Shown piece after piece: positions 39,878-49,520 of a DNA stretch of 64,000 nt. This stretch comes from Gemmatimonadota bacterium (lineage in GTDB: Bacteria; Gemmatimonadota; Gemmatimonadetes; Gemmatimonadales; GWC2-71-9). The notes under the pieces are model-generated. The model saw only the letters and a list, made by a program, of their open reading frames with translations. It was not told where the DNA came from and searched no databases. Position numbers and translations under genes: made by a program. Positions within the stretch are counted from its first letter, which is position 1. Each line of letters opens with the position of its first letter. The stretch spans positions 1 to 64,000 of the forward strand of contig VGVQ01000017.1 of the NCBI GenBank assembly GCA_016874005.1, read 5' to 3'.

Positions 39878-42294
39878 GGGCGCCCGGATCTCCGCCGCAC
39901 GAGGGGCACCGCGAAGAGGGCTCCCAACCCGGCGAGCGCCGTCAAGCTGATCAAGCGACCCCGTTGATAGGTCTTCGAACGGTATTCGAAGACGACTTGG
40001 GCGGCTCCTGGCGGGATTTCGACGCTCAGCAGTGTGTTCTGGGCGCGGTGGACCGGAACGCTGGTGCCATCGACCGTGGCGGTCCAGTCGCGATACCAGT
40101 TTTCCGCGACGATGAGGTACTCCGGTTGATCGGAGCGGCCGTCGATGGCGACCTCGATTCGGCCGGCCTCCCATTTCGTCACCCGGGCAAGGAGCGCCGA
40201 CCGCTCCGGAATCTGTTGCTCGAGGGGAGCCGGGGTCAGACTTGCCGTGTCGGCGAAGATCGCGAGACGGTCGAACGGAAACCGCGGATCGGCCGCGGTC
40301 GCCGCGAGCTGATTCTCGGGCAACTTGGCCGCACCCCGAACGACTCGAACGTAGGGCGGTACCGTGTCGGCTTCATAGAGGTACGCCGGTCCGCCTCGCG
40401 TTTCGATCGGGCCGAGCAGCTGGCGGAATCCCGGGAGCTCTTGCGGTTGGTTCAAGACGGCGAAACGCACCCCGAGCATTTGCCAGATATTCGGGTTGAC
40501 CTGGTTTTGCCAACGGCCCTTCCCTCCCAGCAGGTTGTCATAGTTGCTCAGCTCGTTGCCGTGGTAACCGAACATCGCCGGGATGCCCTCCGCCATGAGG
40601 CGGGCGCCCCGGTACGGATTGAGCTGGCCAAGCGGTCCTTCCGGGGCGAACACCCGGAACGGGAGGGGAGCTTCCTTCATTCGGGTGGTGATCGGATCGG
40701 CGCCGTAGCTGATCGCGGCTCCAGGCGAGAAGACGAAATAGCTCCGCAGCACGGTCCACTGCTCGACGGCGCCCACGAGGACGAGGGATCCGATTGCCAG
40801 GCCGCCGCTGAGCGTCCGCCGCGATACCAGGAACACCACGGCGGCGGCCGCCAGGGTCGTGAGCAACAGGCGGAGCCCATCGGTTTCGAGGGCCGGACGG
40901 TTGGCGATGGCCATCTCGAGAAAGCCTTGGTATCCTGGCGTCCGGGCAATGTCCTCCGAGACGAACTGCAGCCCACCCACCATCGCCACCAACCCGAGCC
41001 CCCCGACGACGGCGGTCGTTCCCCACAGCCGGGTCGTCGAGAAGGCCGAACGGAGGAGCCGTTCGGTGCCGGCCGCGGCGAAGTATGCGACCGGAAGCGC
41101 CACGAGGAAGAACGCCATTCCCGGTGCCCGAAGCCGCTTGGCCATGGGCACGAGCTCGAACCAGAGCTTGAAGAACGGCGTCGCGCCGCCCAGCGAGACG
41201 AGCATGAAGACGATTCCGACGGTCACCATGGCCCATCGAGCGGTGCGACGCTCGGTCCCGACCAGCCCTCCGATCGCCAGGATGACCGCCGTCGCTCCGA
41301 GATAGTCCGCGTGGTGGCGGATCCCGTTTCGTCCAAAGTAGCCGTGGGCGCCGCCATCGATCTTGGGCAGCAGTACGCCGAGCACTTCGTTGAGGGGAAG
41401 AGCGTACGAGGTGGCGTGCTCCCACCCGCTGCTGACACCGCCGTCGGCCCGGGGGCTGTACGGCACGTACTCGAGCATCGGAAGCGCGTAGATGGCGTAG
41501 AGGCCGACGCCGACGGCCATCGCGACGGCGGCCATCCCGACGATGCGCCAGCGTTCGGTGCCCTTCGGGCCTTCGCTCCCGAACGTCCACCAGGCGCCCC
41601 AGATGGCCCCGGCGATCAGGAGGTACTGACTGGCTTGGGGGTGGCCTTGAAGCGAGAGGCCGGTTGCCAACGCCATGATCCCATAGCCGAGGCCGTCCCG
41701 ATCGCGCACCGCCCGCAGGATGCCTAGAAACAGCAACGGGGCGAGCATCGAGACGAACAGCTTGCCGTCGTGGCCGGGGTGAACCTGCGAGAGCACGATG
41801 CCGCTGAGTTGGTAGGTCAGCCCCCCGACGATGGCCCCGCCCCAACTGATCCGGAGCGCCCGGAAGAGCGCGTACGTGGCGACCCCGGCGAGCACGATGT
41901 GGATCCCGAACCCGAGATTCATCGCGACGTCGGTTGGCAGAATCCAGCGGAGCGCTGCCGTGGGATAGAAGATGTCGCCGTGGGCCGCCCCGACGAACGG
42001 CATCCCCCCGAAGAGGTACGGGTTCCACAGCGGGATGGAGCCGTGATCGCGGAAATACTCCGCGGCGAAGTGACGGAAGCTGTACCCCGCGATGAACTGA
42101 TCCGAGGCGGGGCCGGCGAGGAACTGGCCGGTTGCCATCGGCCAGCAGTATGGGATGACGGCCGCCAGGCAGATCAGGAAGGCCACCAGCCCGGGGTGCT
42201 TGGGCTCGAAGTCTCCCGACGGAGCGTCGTTAGGTGTCACGGATACTCCCTCGGTCTTGCTTCGGGCCTCTTTGGGCTCTCGGCGGTTGGGCAC
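39874..42294 (-). CDS. YfhO-family polytopic membrane protein (GT-C-like)
   Basis: The 806-residue protein has about 12-13 membrane segments in its first 520 residues, a large extracytoplasmic domain (about 540-770), and a final membrane helix. The first loop has the acidic pair in GPASDQF and the segment SIPLWNPYLFGGMPF, typical of YfhO and of GT-C glycosyltransferases that use polyprenyl-phosphate sugars. Bacillus YfhO is linked to lipoteichoic acid glycosylation; here the acceptor is unknown. The start is GTG 42294 with a strong GGAGGT seven bases upstream that overlaps the previous stop codon. Confidence 0.85.
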   Translation of the reverse strand: MPNRREPKEARSKTEGVSVTPNDAPSGDFEPKHPGLVAFLICLAAVIPYCWPMATGQFLAGPASDQFIAGYSFRHFAAEYFRDHGSIPLWNPYLFGGMPFVGAAHGDIFYPTAALRWILPTDVAMNLGFGIHIVLAGVATYALFRALRISWGGAIVGGLTYQLSGIVLSQVHPGHDGKLFVSMLAPLLFLGILRAVRDRDGLGYGIMALATGLSLQGHPQASQYLLIAGAIWGAWWTFGSEGPKGTERWRIVGMAAVAMAVGVGLYAIYALPMLEYVPYSPRADGGVSSGWEHATSYALPLNEVLGVLLPKIDGGAHGYFGRNGIRHHADYLGATAVILAIGGLVGTERRTARWAMVTVGIVFMLVSLGGATPFFKLWFELVPMAKRLRAPGMAFFLVALPVAYFAAAGTERLLRSAFSTTRLWGTTAVVGGLGLVAMVGGLQFVSEDIARTPGYQGFLEMAIANRPALETDGLRLLLTTLAAAAVVFLVSRRTLSGGLAIGSLVLVGAVEQWTVLRSYFVFSPGAAISYGADPITTRMKEAPLPFRVFAPEGPLGQLNPYRGARLMAEGIPAMFGYHGNELSNYDNLLGGKGRWQNQVNPNIWQMLGVRFAVLNQPQELPGFRQLLGPIETRGGPAYLYEADTVPPYVRVVRGAAKLPENQLAATAADPRFPFDRLAIFADTASLTPAPLEQQIPERSALLARVTKWEAGRIEVAIDGRSDQPEYLIVAENWYRDWTATVDGTSVPVHRAQNTLLSVEIPPGAAQVVFEYRSKTYQRGRLISLTALAGLGALFAVPLVRRRSGRP

Positions 42295-42299
42295 GGAAG

Positions 42300-43442
42300 C
42301 TACCTCCGGCGAACCTGTTCGTACCAGCGCTCGAACCGCTCGGCAACCGCCGCCGGGGCCAGCCGTTCGAGCCAGGCAGAGCCCGCGGTAGCGGCCCGAT
42401 CGCGCCCCGCCGGAGTGCTCAAGAGATCGTCGACGGCGGCCGCGATGGCCACGGGATCGGGATCCGATACCCGGCCCGCGCCGGGCTCAGCCATGATGTC
42501 CAGCACGCCTCCGCCGTCGCGGCAGGCCACCACCGGAACTCCGCCGACCAGTGCCTCGACGGCGCTGAGCCCTAGACCCTCGGCCTCGGCCGGGAGGACG
42601 GCCACGTCGGCGTTGGCCATGACGCCGGGGACATCCGCTGGGGCCACCGTTCCCGTCCAGGTGATCGCCTGGCTGGTACCCAAGCGCCGCGCGAGCTGTT
42701 CCAGCCGCGCTCGCTCCGGGCCGTCACCCACGATCGTCAGCTTGAGGTCGGGACGGGTGAGGCGGAGCCGTTGGTGCGCCTCGATCGCCAGGTGCACCCG
42801 TTTCTGGGCGGTGAGCCGGGCCACGACAACCACGCCGCCGCCGCCCCGAGACCGGGAGACGCTGGCAACCCGCAACGGCATCGGCTGGACCGGAATCGAA
42901 CCGAGCGGCCGCCCGGTCGCGCTGGCCGCGGCTGCCGCCACCGAACGGCTCACCGCGGTGACCAGTCTGCTGGGCGCCATGGCACGGCGGGCGAGCCATC
43001 GGGCGGTTCGTCCCGCCAACAGGCGACCGTCGGTTCCGTGGAGGGTCACCACGGTTGGCAGTTCCGGCGGGGCGGCCAGCCCGGCCGGGAACCACCAATG
43101 GGCATGGACGACGGCGTCGCCGCCATCAGCCGCCTCCATCCGGGTTGCCTGCCGAAACCCTCGGAGCAACCGGAGCAAGGCCAGCCATCCAGCCGGGGAG
43201 GCGGTCGCCTCAGCCATCCGTCCGGTGTAGGCGAAGTGCTCGCCGGCGGCCGACGCGTAGCGCACCCGACGCACCGGAATCCCGTCGAGGTAGTCGGTGC
43301 CGCCCCGCCCCGCGTCGCTCGGCGCGACCACCCGGATGTCATGTCCCCGGTCACGAAGGGCCAGCGCGAGGGGGTGGAGGAACCCGCCGGCGAGATCGCC
43401 CGACTGCCGAGGGTAGTTGTGGGTGAGGAACACCACCCGCAT
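42300..43442 (-). CDS. Glycosyltransferase family 4 (GT-B fold)
   Basis: The 380-residue protein begins MRVVFLTHNYPRQSGDLAGG. It has an N-terminal GT4-type domain with the conserved VVHAHWWFPAG and VTLHGTD segments. The C-terminal nucleotide-sugar domain has LTIVGDGPERARLEQL and the acidic motif AEGLGLSAVEALVGGVPVVA. It probably adds a sugar to a lipid-linked or surface glycan at the cytoplasmic face. The frame is open further upstream, but the fold starts at ATG 43442. Donor and acceptor are not determined. Confidence 0.9.
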   Translation of the reverse strand: MRVVFLTHNYPRQSGDLAGGFLHPLALALRDRGHDIRVVAPSDAGRGGTDYLDGIPVRRVRYASAAGEHFAYTGRMAEATASPAGWLALLRLLRGFRQATRMEAADGGDAVVHAHWWFPAGLAAPPELPTVVTLHGTDGRLLAGRTARWLARRAMAPSRLVTAVSRSVAAAAASATGRPLGSIPVQPMPLRVASVSRSRGGGGVVVVARLTAQKRVHLAIEAHQRLRLTRPDLKLTIVGDGPERARLEQLARRLGTSQAITWTGTVAPADVPGVMANADVAVLPAEAEGLGLSAVEALVGGVPVVACRDGGGVLDIMAEPGAGRVSDPDPVAIAAAVDDLLSTPAGRDRAATAGSAWLERLAPAAVAERFERWYEQVRRR

Positions 43443-43447
43443 CGGCG

Positions 43448-44383
43448 TCAGGAGGGCGGCCCCGAGCGGAACCGTTGGGCTTCGCGCATTTCCTCTCGAA
43501 AACCGGCAATGAGCTCGGCCACGAAACCGAATCCAAAGAGCGCGATGCCGCTGATGACCATGGTCTCGACGAGATTGAGCAGCGGGCGGAACCCGATGCC
43601 GTAGCCAAAGCGGAGCACCAGGGCGACGATTCCCGCCACCAGCCCCACGGCGAACAGGACGGCCCCCGATACCCCGAAGAACAACATCGGCTTGCGGCCG
43701 AAGCGGAGCAGGAACCAGACCGACAGCAAGTCGAACACGCCGATCGGGATCCTGGTCCAGGTGAACTTCGATGCGCCGGCGGTCCTCGGGTACAACGGCA
43801 CCGGCCGCGACGTCAGCCGGAAGCCTTCGACGGCCGCGATCACGACCATGTAACGATGCCAGTCGGGCCGCATCGGGACCACCCGCATGATCTCCGCCCG
43901 GTAGGCCTTGACCGAGTTGAGGTCGTCGACCTCGACGCCGAACAGCCAACGGCAGAGCCCGTTGTAGATGCCGCTCACGAAAGCCTTCTCGTATTTGCCC
44001 TGCTTCGAGCCGGTCACCATGTCGGCCTCGCCAGCGAGGATCGGCCGGACCAGGGTCGGGATGTCCTCCGGCTTGTACTGGAGGTCCGCCGGGTAGAAGA
44101 CCAGGACATCGCCGACTGCCGCCTCGCCACCGCTTCGCAGCGCATCCGCGATACCCCGCTGGCGGCGGTGCCGAATGACACGGAGGAACGGATACTCGGC
44201 CTGAAGGCGGGCCAATACGGCCGGCGTGTCATCCCGGGAACCATCGTCGACGACGACGACCTCGAACGAGAAGCCGGCCGGCGTCAGCGCGGCTGCGCAC
44301 TGCCGCACGAACTCGCTGAGGTTCGCCGCTTCGTCCTTCGCGGGAACGAGCACGCTCACGTCGAGCGGGCCGGTTGCGGTCAT
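43448..44383 (-). CDS. Membrane-anchored GT2 glycosyltransferase
   Basis: The 311-residue protein has an N-terminal GT-A domain (VSVLVPAKDEAANL, VVVDDGSRDDTP, FYPADLQYKPEDI). Two C-terminal membrane helices follow between about residues 225 and 300. This is the DPM1-like/ArnC plan, which transfers sugars to undecaprenyl phosphate. Where classical enzymes have DxD, DLQYKPEDI is seen. The start overlaps the rpoN stop by ATGA, so this surface-glycan group is coupled to rpoN. Confidence 0.9.
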   Translation of the reverse strand: MTATGPLDVSVLVPAKDEAANLSEFVRQCAAALTPAGFSFEVVVVDDGSRDDTPAVLARLQAEYPFLRVIRHRRQRGIADALRSGGEAAVGDVLVFYPADLQYKPEDIPTLVRPILAGEADMVTGSKQGKYEKAFVSGIYNGLCRWLFGVEVDDLNSVKAYRAEIMRVVPMRPDWHRYMVVIAAVEGFRLTSRPVPLYPRTAGASKFTWTRIPIGVFDLLSVWFLLRFGRKPMLFFGVSGAVLFAVGLVAGIVALVLRFGYGIGFRPLLNLVETMVISGIALFGFGFVAELIAGFREEMREAQRFRSGPPS

Positions 44384-45885
44384 ACCCGTTTCCGCATCCT
44401 GGCCGGCAAGATGCCGAGCTGGTCGCGGTACTTCGCCACAGTCCGGCGGGCGATTTGGATGCCCTGCTCCTTGAACATGTGGACGATTTGCTGGTCGGTC
44501 AGCGGCTTGGCCGACTCTTCGTCACCAACCATCTTCTGGAGCTTGGCCCGGATCGATCGGGCGCTGGCGTCCTCCCCGGAGGCGGTGGTGAGCGCGCTGG
44601 AGAAGAAGAACTTGAGCGGCAGCACGCCCCGCGGGGTCTGAACGAATTTCTCGTTGGTCACTCGCGATACGGTCGACTCGTGCATGCTGATGACCTCGGC
44701 CACCTCCCGAAGGGTGAGCGGCTTGAGGTACTCCACCCCCTTCTCGAAGAAGGCCCGCTGCCGGTCGACGATGAAGTTCATCACCTTGAGCATCGTCTGC
44801 CGGCGCTGCTCGATCACCTGGATCATCCAGTTCGCGCTGTTCATCTTCTGGGCGATGAACTCGCGGTTCTCCTGGGTCAGCTGCTTCTTGTCCCGAGCCA
44901 CGTCTTGGTATGACCGGCTGAGCCGCAACCGAGGAACCCCGGTGTCGTTGAGCGACACCCGATAGACGCCGTCGATCTTGTCGACGATCAGGTCGGGAAT
45001 GATGTAGCCATCGCTGCGGTTCGAGTGCTTGAGCCCCGGCTTGGGATCGAAGCGGGCGAGCGAGTCGGCCGCGGCCTGGACCTTCTGGGGTTCGACTCCG
45101 AATCGCTTGGCGAGGTCGTTCCAGCGGTGAGCAATGAGATCGTTGAACGCGTCGGCGACCAGGCGATGGACGAGGGTGCCAGCCTCCTTGGCCTCGACGA
45201 TCTGGAGGAGGAGACATTCCCGGAGGTCGCGCGCCGCGACGCCCGGCGGATCGAGCCGCTGCATCAGGGCCAGCATCTCTTCCACTTCGGCGCCGGTATA
45301 GAACGGAATCGGCGGGGTGATGACCTTCGGTGCCGGAACCGAGCGATCCTCCAGAGGCAGGCCCGACTCGTCGGCACCGGCGGTGCCATGTGCCTCGAGG
45401 AGCGAGTTCACCGATCCGAGAATCTCCTCGAGCGACGCGGTGAGATACCCTTCCTCGTTGACGTTGCCGAGGAACTCCTCGCTCAGGAGCTGTTGCCGCG
45501 GAGACAGGTGCAGCAACTGGAGCTGCTCCCGCAGATGGTCGATCAAATCCGGCTGGGCCACCGAGACCGGCTCGAGGTACTCCTGGTCCTCGTACTGGGC
45601 CTTGGTCCCGCCGACGTCGAAGCCATTGAGGAGGATCTCTTCCCAATCGATCTCCTCTTCCTTCTCCTGCTTCTCCTTCTCGACCTCCTGCTTGGTCTCG
45701 GGCTGGTCCTGCTCTTCCTCCTCCGGCTCGAGCAGCTCCAGAAACGGGTTGGTGAGCAGCTCCTGTTTGAGGTGCTGCTGGAGATCCATCATCGGCATGT
45801 ACAACATGTCCATCGCCTGATAGAGCCGCGGATTGATTCGCAGCTCCTGGCGGAGACCGGTGTGCTGGGAGAGGCCGGTCTTCAC
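44380..45885 (-). CDS. rpoN: RNA polymerase sigma-54 factor
   Basis: The 501-residue protein shows region I, rich in Gln and Leu (LSQHTGLRQELRINPRLYQAM), and an acidic, low-complexity region II (about 50-100). A core-binding domain is followed by the C-terminal helix-turn-helix and RpoN box (ARRTVAKYR near residue 480). It directs activator-dependent transcription from -24/-12 promoters. The lptB-rpoN order with an ATGA overlap is widely conserved. No enhancer-binding activator gene is in the window. Confidence 0.96.
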   Translation of the reverse strand: MKTGLSQHTGLRQELRINPRLYQAMDMLYMPMMDLQQHLKQELLTNPFLELLEPEEEEQDQPETKQEVEKEKQEKEEEIDWEEILLNGFDVGGTKAQYEDQEYLEPVSVAQPDLIDHLREQLQLLHLSPRQQLLSEEFLGNVNEEGYLTASLEEILGSVNSLLEAHGTAGADESGLPLEDRSVPAPKVITPPIPFYTGAEVEEMLALMQRLDPPGVAARDLRECLLLQIVEAKEAGTLVHRLVADAFNDLIAHRWNDLAKRFGVEPQKVQAAADSLARFDPKPGLKHSNRSDGYIIPDLIVDKIDGVYRVSLNDTGVPRLRLSRSYQDVARDKKQLTQENREFIAQKMNSANWMIQVIEQRRQTMLKVMNFIVDRQRAFFEKGVEYLKPLTLREVAEVISMHESTVSRVTNEKFVQTPRGVLPLKFFFSSALTTASGEDASARSIRAKLQKMVGDEESAKPLTDQQIVHMFKEQGIQIARRTVAKYRDQLGILPARMRKRV

Positions 45886-46646
45886 GAGACGACCTCCGGC
45901 CGGCTGAAGCGGTCGCGGAGTCGAGCCGTCATGTACGGGCCGAGATAGATACGAGAGACATTCTCATCGAAGACGAGCTCCTGGACCGTGCCGGCGGCTT
46001 GGACCTCGCCGTCGTGCATGATGTACGCGCGATCGACCACCTCGAACATGTGTTCGACGTTGTGGTCGGTAATGAGGACTCCGATGCCACGGTGCTTGAG
46101 GTTGCCGATGATGGTCTGAATGTCGTGAACCGCGATCGGGTCGACCCCGGCGAACGGCTCGTCCAGGAGCAGAAACTTTGGCTGGGTGACCAGCGCCCGG
46201 GTGATCTCCAACCGACGCCGCTCGCCGCCGCTCAAGCTGTACGCCCGGTTGGTCCGCAGCTGGGTCAACCCCAACTCGCCAAGCAGCTGATCGAGCTGAG
46301 CCCGGCGCTCCGCCCCCGGCAGGTCGAGCGTCTCGAGGATGGCGAGGATATTCTCCTCGACCGTCATCCGGCGAAACACGGTGGGTTCCTGCGCCAGGTA
46401 TCCGATCCCGTTTCTGGCCCGGCGATACATCGGTTGCGAGGTGATGTCGCCGCCATCGAGGAGGAGTCGACCGGAATCCGGCCGGATCAACCCGGTGATC
46501 AGGTAGAAGGTGGTGGTCTTCCCTGCTCCGTTCGGGCCCAGCAGGCCGACGATCTCCCCTTGGCGGACATCCAGGGTGACATCGCGGACCACCCGCCGGC
46601 GCCGGAAGGCCTTGTTGAGCTTCTCGCCGACCAGGACCGATGTCAT
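45882..46646 (-). CDS. lptB: LPS export ABC transporter ATPase LptB
   Basis: ATPase of the LptB2FGC complex that extracts LPS from the inner membrane. The 254-residue protein has Walker A GPNGAGKTT near residue 35, the signature LSGGERRR, and Walker B with FLLLDEPFAGVDP, the LptB-specific form. It lies between lptA and rpoN with 4-base overlaps. lptF and lptG are not in the window. Confidence 0.96.
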   Translation of the reverse strand: MTSVLVGEKLNKAFRRRRVVRDVTLDVRQGEIVGLLGPNGAGKTTTFYLITGLIRPDSGRLLLDGGDITSQPMYRRARNGIGYLAQEPTVFRRMTVEENILAILETLDLPGAERRAQLDQLLGELGLTQLRTNRAYSLSGGERRRLEITRALVTQPKFLLLDEPFAGVDPIAVHDIQTIIGNLKHRGIGVLITDHNVEHMFEVVDRAYIMHDGEVQAAGTVQELVFDENVSRIYLGPYMTARLRDRFSRPEVVS

Positions 46647-48019
46647 CGCGCCCTCGCGGCGGCCGTATCGGGGCGAGCCACCCGGAGGGTATCACGTCGA
46701 GGAGTCGGCGGCTGGAGGTGGACGCCGTCCACCGAGCCGAAGGCCTCGACCCGATCGACCGTCGTCGTGTCGGCCGTGAGCTTCATCGTGACGATGATCC
46801 GGTCGGCGCGAGTGTAGTTGATCGAGCCAGCGGGCTGATTGGCTTCGGCCGCCATCTGGTAGAACGACACCGCCTTGACCTCGGCCTCGAGCCGCTGGAT
46901 CGCGGTTTTGGTTACCCCGGCCGAATCGCGTTCGACGAAGGTCGCGACCACCTTTTCCCCCGAGATCCAATCGCGCCGGCTGGTTGTCGATGGCCCGGCC
47001 GCCGAGTCGGTCGGCGGCGCCAGCCCGGCCCAACCACCGCCGTAGGCGCGGACACTGGAGAGCTTCTGCTTGGGACTCTCGATGACCAACGAGTCGCCCT
47101 TGATCTGATACGTTCCCGAGACCGCCACCGGCCGGATTTCCTTGCCCCACGCGCGGGTGCGCTCCACCTGCCGCTCGGGGATCTCGATCAGAATGGAGTC
47201 GGCGTCGATCGTCACATCGGGCGAGACCAGCCGCGCCTTGAGCTTGGCCTTGAGAGAACTCAGTTCCTTTTTCTTGAGCCCGAGATCGATATTGACGCCA
47301 TCGAGGGTGAATCCGTCGTCCGTGATGCTCTTGAGGTTGGCGTTTCGGAGCATCTCGCCGCGCTCGAGCCGCCCGCTTTCGATCCAGATCGAATCCGCGG
47401 CGCCGTGGAGGTCGAACCGATCGATCGTGACGTTGCCGCCGGCGAACATCAGGTTGCCACCGACCGCCCTCACCTGGTTGCCTACGATGGTGTACGGCTC
47501 GGTGGGTTTGCCGAGCGAATCGCGGACCACGTACTTGATCGTCGGTCGATTGTATCCGATCACTTCGGTTTCGGGGCGGATTTGCTTCATGGGGCGGTAG
47601 TAGTCGACCCGGGGACCGACGATCGATGAGCCCGCCTTGAGGTCCTTGTGGACCACGTTGCCCTGCGCCTCGACCCGTTCGTTGTCGCGGAAATAGGTGA
47701 TCTGGTCCGCATCGAGATGGGTGACCGAGTCCCGATAACGCACCCGGTTGGTCTGGGAGAGGAACTGAAAGACAGTGCCACCGTAGGACGCCACGCTGTC
47801 GGCATAGATGTGGATGTTCCGCCCGCGACAACGGGCGTGGACGTCACCGCCAGCGAAGAAATTGGTGACGCCGGGCGTCGGCTCGGTCCGCATTCCCTCG
47901 CGGCGGACTCGGACCAGCTGCATCTGGCACCGGTCGGCCGGGTCGATCCGGGCCGGGGGCTGGGCCGCGAGCGGGGCGGCCCCGAGCAGCAGCAGGACGA
48001 AGGCGATGGGAACGGTCAT
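46643..48019 (-). CDS. lptA: OstA-like LPS transport protein, long LptA
   Basis: Periplasmic bridge protein that carries LPS between membranes. The 458-residue precursor has a signal peptide (about residues 1-19, PIAFVLLLLGAAPLAAQ). Repeated beta-jellyroll OstA segments follow, such as IYADSVASYGGTVFQF, LDADQITYFRDNERVEAQGN and IDRFDLHGAADSIW. It is about twice the length of proteobacterial LptA but has no visible beta-barrel like LptD. Longer OstA-like proteins occur in Bacteroidota and relatives. Position between lptC and lptB supports the LptA role. Confidence 0.85.
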   Translation of the reverse strand: MTVPIAFVLLLLGAAPLAAQPPARIDPADRCQMQLVRVRREGMRTEPTPGVTNFFAGGDVHARCRGRNIHIYADSVASYGGTVFQFLSQTNRVRYRDSVTHLDADQITYFRDNERVEAQGNVVHKDLKAGSSIVGPRVDYYRPMKQIRPETEVIGYNRPTIKYVVRDSLGKPTEPYTIVGNQVRAVGGNLMFAGGNVTIDRFDLHGAADSIWIESGRLERGEMLRNANLKSITDDGFTLDGVNIDLGLKKKELSSLKAKLKARLVSPDVTIDADSILIEIPERQVERTRAWGKEIRPVAVSGTYQIKGDSLVIESPKQKLSSVRAYGGGWAGLAPPTDSAAGPSTTSRRDWISGEKVVATFVERDSAGVTKTAIQRLEAEVKAVSFYQMAAEANQPAGSINYTRADRIIVTMKLTADTTTVDRVEAFGSVDGVHLQPPTPRRDTLRVARPDTAAARAR

Positions 48020-48561
48020 TGTCCCGGAATCGTGACGCCGGCGCCACGATGGTAGCCGACCGGTTTGTCGACTCTGACCGTCTTGAACTCGAGGTCGGAG
48101 GTGAACCCGGTCCCCCGAAGGTGCTCGGTGCGGGAGTCGTAGACGAAGGTGGTGTCGCTGCGAAGTTGGAGCAGACCCTTGTCGTAGATCAGGTGCTCGG
48201 TGGTGAGCTTCCTTCCGTCGCTCGACTCGACGAATACGCTCCCGCGGGCGTCCAGGCTTCCGTTGGTCAGGTTGTAGATCCCGGATTTCGCCGTCAACAC
48301 CGAGCTTTGATAGCCGTTGGCGTCGAAGAAGACCACCCTGAGTTGTCGGAGATCCATTCGTTGAGCGGCTTGATAGACGAATGCCGTGTCGGCCGTGACG
48401 TGGCTTCGCCGGCCGCCATCCTCATGGCCGCGGGTGGTCATCTGGAAAATGACCTGGTCGGCCGAGTCGGCGGCGACGCCCGAGGGGCTCGGCCGGGTGC
48501 CCTGATCCTGACAACCGACCAGCGCTACGACCCAGCCGACCGCGAGGAGACGCCCGGTCAT
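48016..48561 (-). CDS. lptC: LPS export protein LptC, predicted lipoprotein
   Basis: The 181-residue precursor has a short hydrophobic start and a lipobox LVGC with Cys at about residue 17. The LptC/OstA-like beta domain follows (FDANGYQSSVLTAKSGIYN and LTTEHLIYDKGLLQLRSDT). LptC normally has a single membrane helix; here a lipid anchor appears to replace it. It would dock LPS from LptBFG to LptA. ATG 48561 overlaps the kdsD stop by four bases. The frame continues upstream without homology. Confidence 0.88.
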   Translation of the reverse strand: MTGRLLAVGWVVALVGCQDQGTRPSPSGVAADSADQVIFQMTTRGHEDGGRRSHVTADTAFVYQAAQRMDLRQLRVVFFDANGYQSSVLTAKSGIYNLTNGSLDARGSVFVESSDGRKLTTEHLIYDKGLLQLRSDTTFVYDSRTEHLRGTGFTSDLEFKTVRVDKPVGYHRGAGVTIPGQ

Positions 48562-49520
48562 ACCGCGCCCGCCCGCATCAGGTCGTGCAGGTGGACCGCT
48601 CCCACCACCGCGCCCGAGGGATCGACGACCGGCAGCACCATGATCCCGTGCCGTTCCATCTGGCCGACCGCGCTGGCGGCCAGCTCGCTCGGGCCGATGG
48701 TCCGGGGGTTGGTGGTCATCACGGAAGCCAGGGGGATCTCGAGATATCCCGGCGATCGTTCCGCGATCCGGGAGAGATCGCCCGCGGTAACCACGCCGGC
48801 GAGCTTGCCGCCCTCGCCGATCAGGGCGATCCCTCGATGATGGGCCAGCGATTCGACCGCCCGCCCCATCGCGTCGGTCGGCCGTAGCAGCGGTCCCGGA
48901 GCCACCATGACCTCGGAAACCCGGAGAAGCAGTCGTCGGCCCAACCGGCCACCGGGGTGAAGATTGGCGAACTGGTCGGGGGAAAAGCCCTTGCAGCGAA
49001 GGACCGCGACAGCCAAGGCGTCGCCTAACGCAAGGGCCGTGGTCGTACTCGAGGTCGGCGCCAGGTCGTGGGGGCAGGCCTCCGTGGCCACCCCGGCGTC
49101 GAGGGTCACCTGAGCGGCCCGGGCGAGGGTGGAGGTCGTCGCACCGGTCACCGCGATGATCGGCACGGAGCGACTGCGGAGGCTCTCGATCAGGCCGAAC
49201 AGCTCTTCGGTCTCGCCGCTCTTGGACAGGAGAATCGCCACGTCGCCGGGGCCGACGATGCCAAGATCGCCGTGGAGTCCGTCGATCGGGTGGAGGAACG
49301 TCGCGGCGGTACCCGTCGAGGTGAGGGTTGCCGCGATCTTCCGAGCCACCAGTCCCGATTTGCCGACGCCCGAGATCAGGACCCGACCGGAGGAGTCGAC
49401 GATGAGGCGCACCGCGCCGGCGAAGGCGGCATCCAAGCGCCGTTCCGCGGCCACCAGCGCCTCGGCCTCGAGGCGCAACACCTCGCGACCGATGGCGACG
49501 ATCTCGGTGAGGTCGCTCAT
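48558..49520 (-). CDS. kdsD: Arabinose-5-phosphate isomerase (KdsD/KpsF family)
   Basis: First step of Kdo synthesis: ribulose-5-phosphate to arabinose-5-phosphate. The 320-residue protein has an N-terminal SIS domain (VLISGVGKSGLVARKIAATL, with HPIDGLHGDLG), and two CBS domains in its C-terminal third (about 205-320). It has the normal length for full KdsD. It overlaps kdsC and lptC by four bases on each side. Confidence 0.95.
   Translation of the reverse strand: MSDLTEIVAIGREVLRLEAEALVAAERRLDAAFAGAVRLIVDSSGRVLISGVGKSGLVARKIAATLTSTGTAATFLHPIDGLHGDLGIVGPGDVAILLSKSGETEELFGLIESLRSRSVPIIAVTGATTSTLARAAQVTLDAGVATEACPHDLAPTSSTTTALALGDALAVAVLRCKGFSPDQFANLHPGGRLGRRLLLRVSEVMVAPGPLLRPTDAMGRAVESLAHHRGIALIGEGGKLAGVVTAGDLSRIAERSPGYLEIPLASVMTTNPRTIGPSELAASAVGQMERHGIMVLPVVDPSGAVVGAVHLHDLMRAGAV

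Noticed and set aside
46643-48019. OstA-like protein as LptD
   Set aside because: No C-terminal beta-barrel region is visible, and the gene lies between lptC and lptB, the LptA position.
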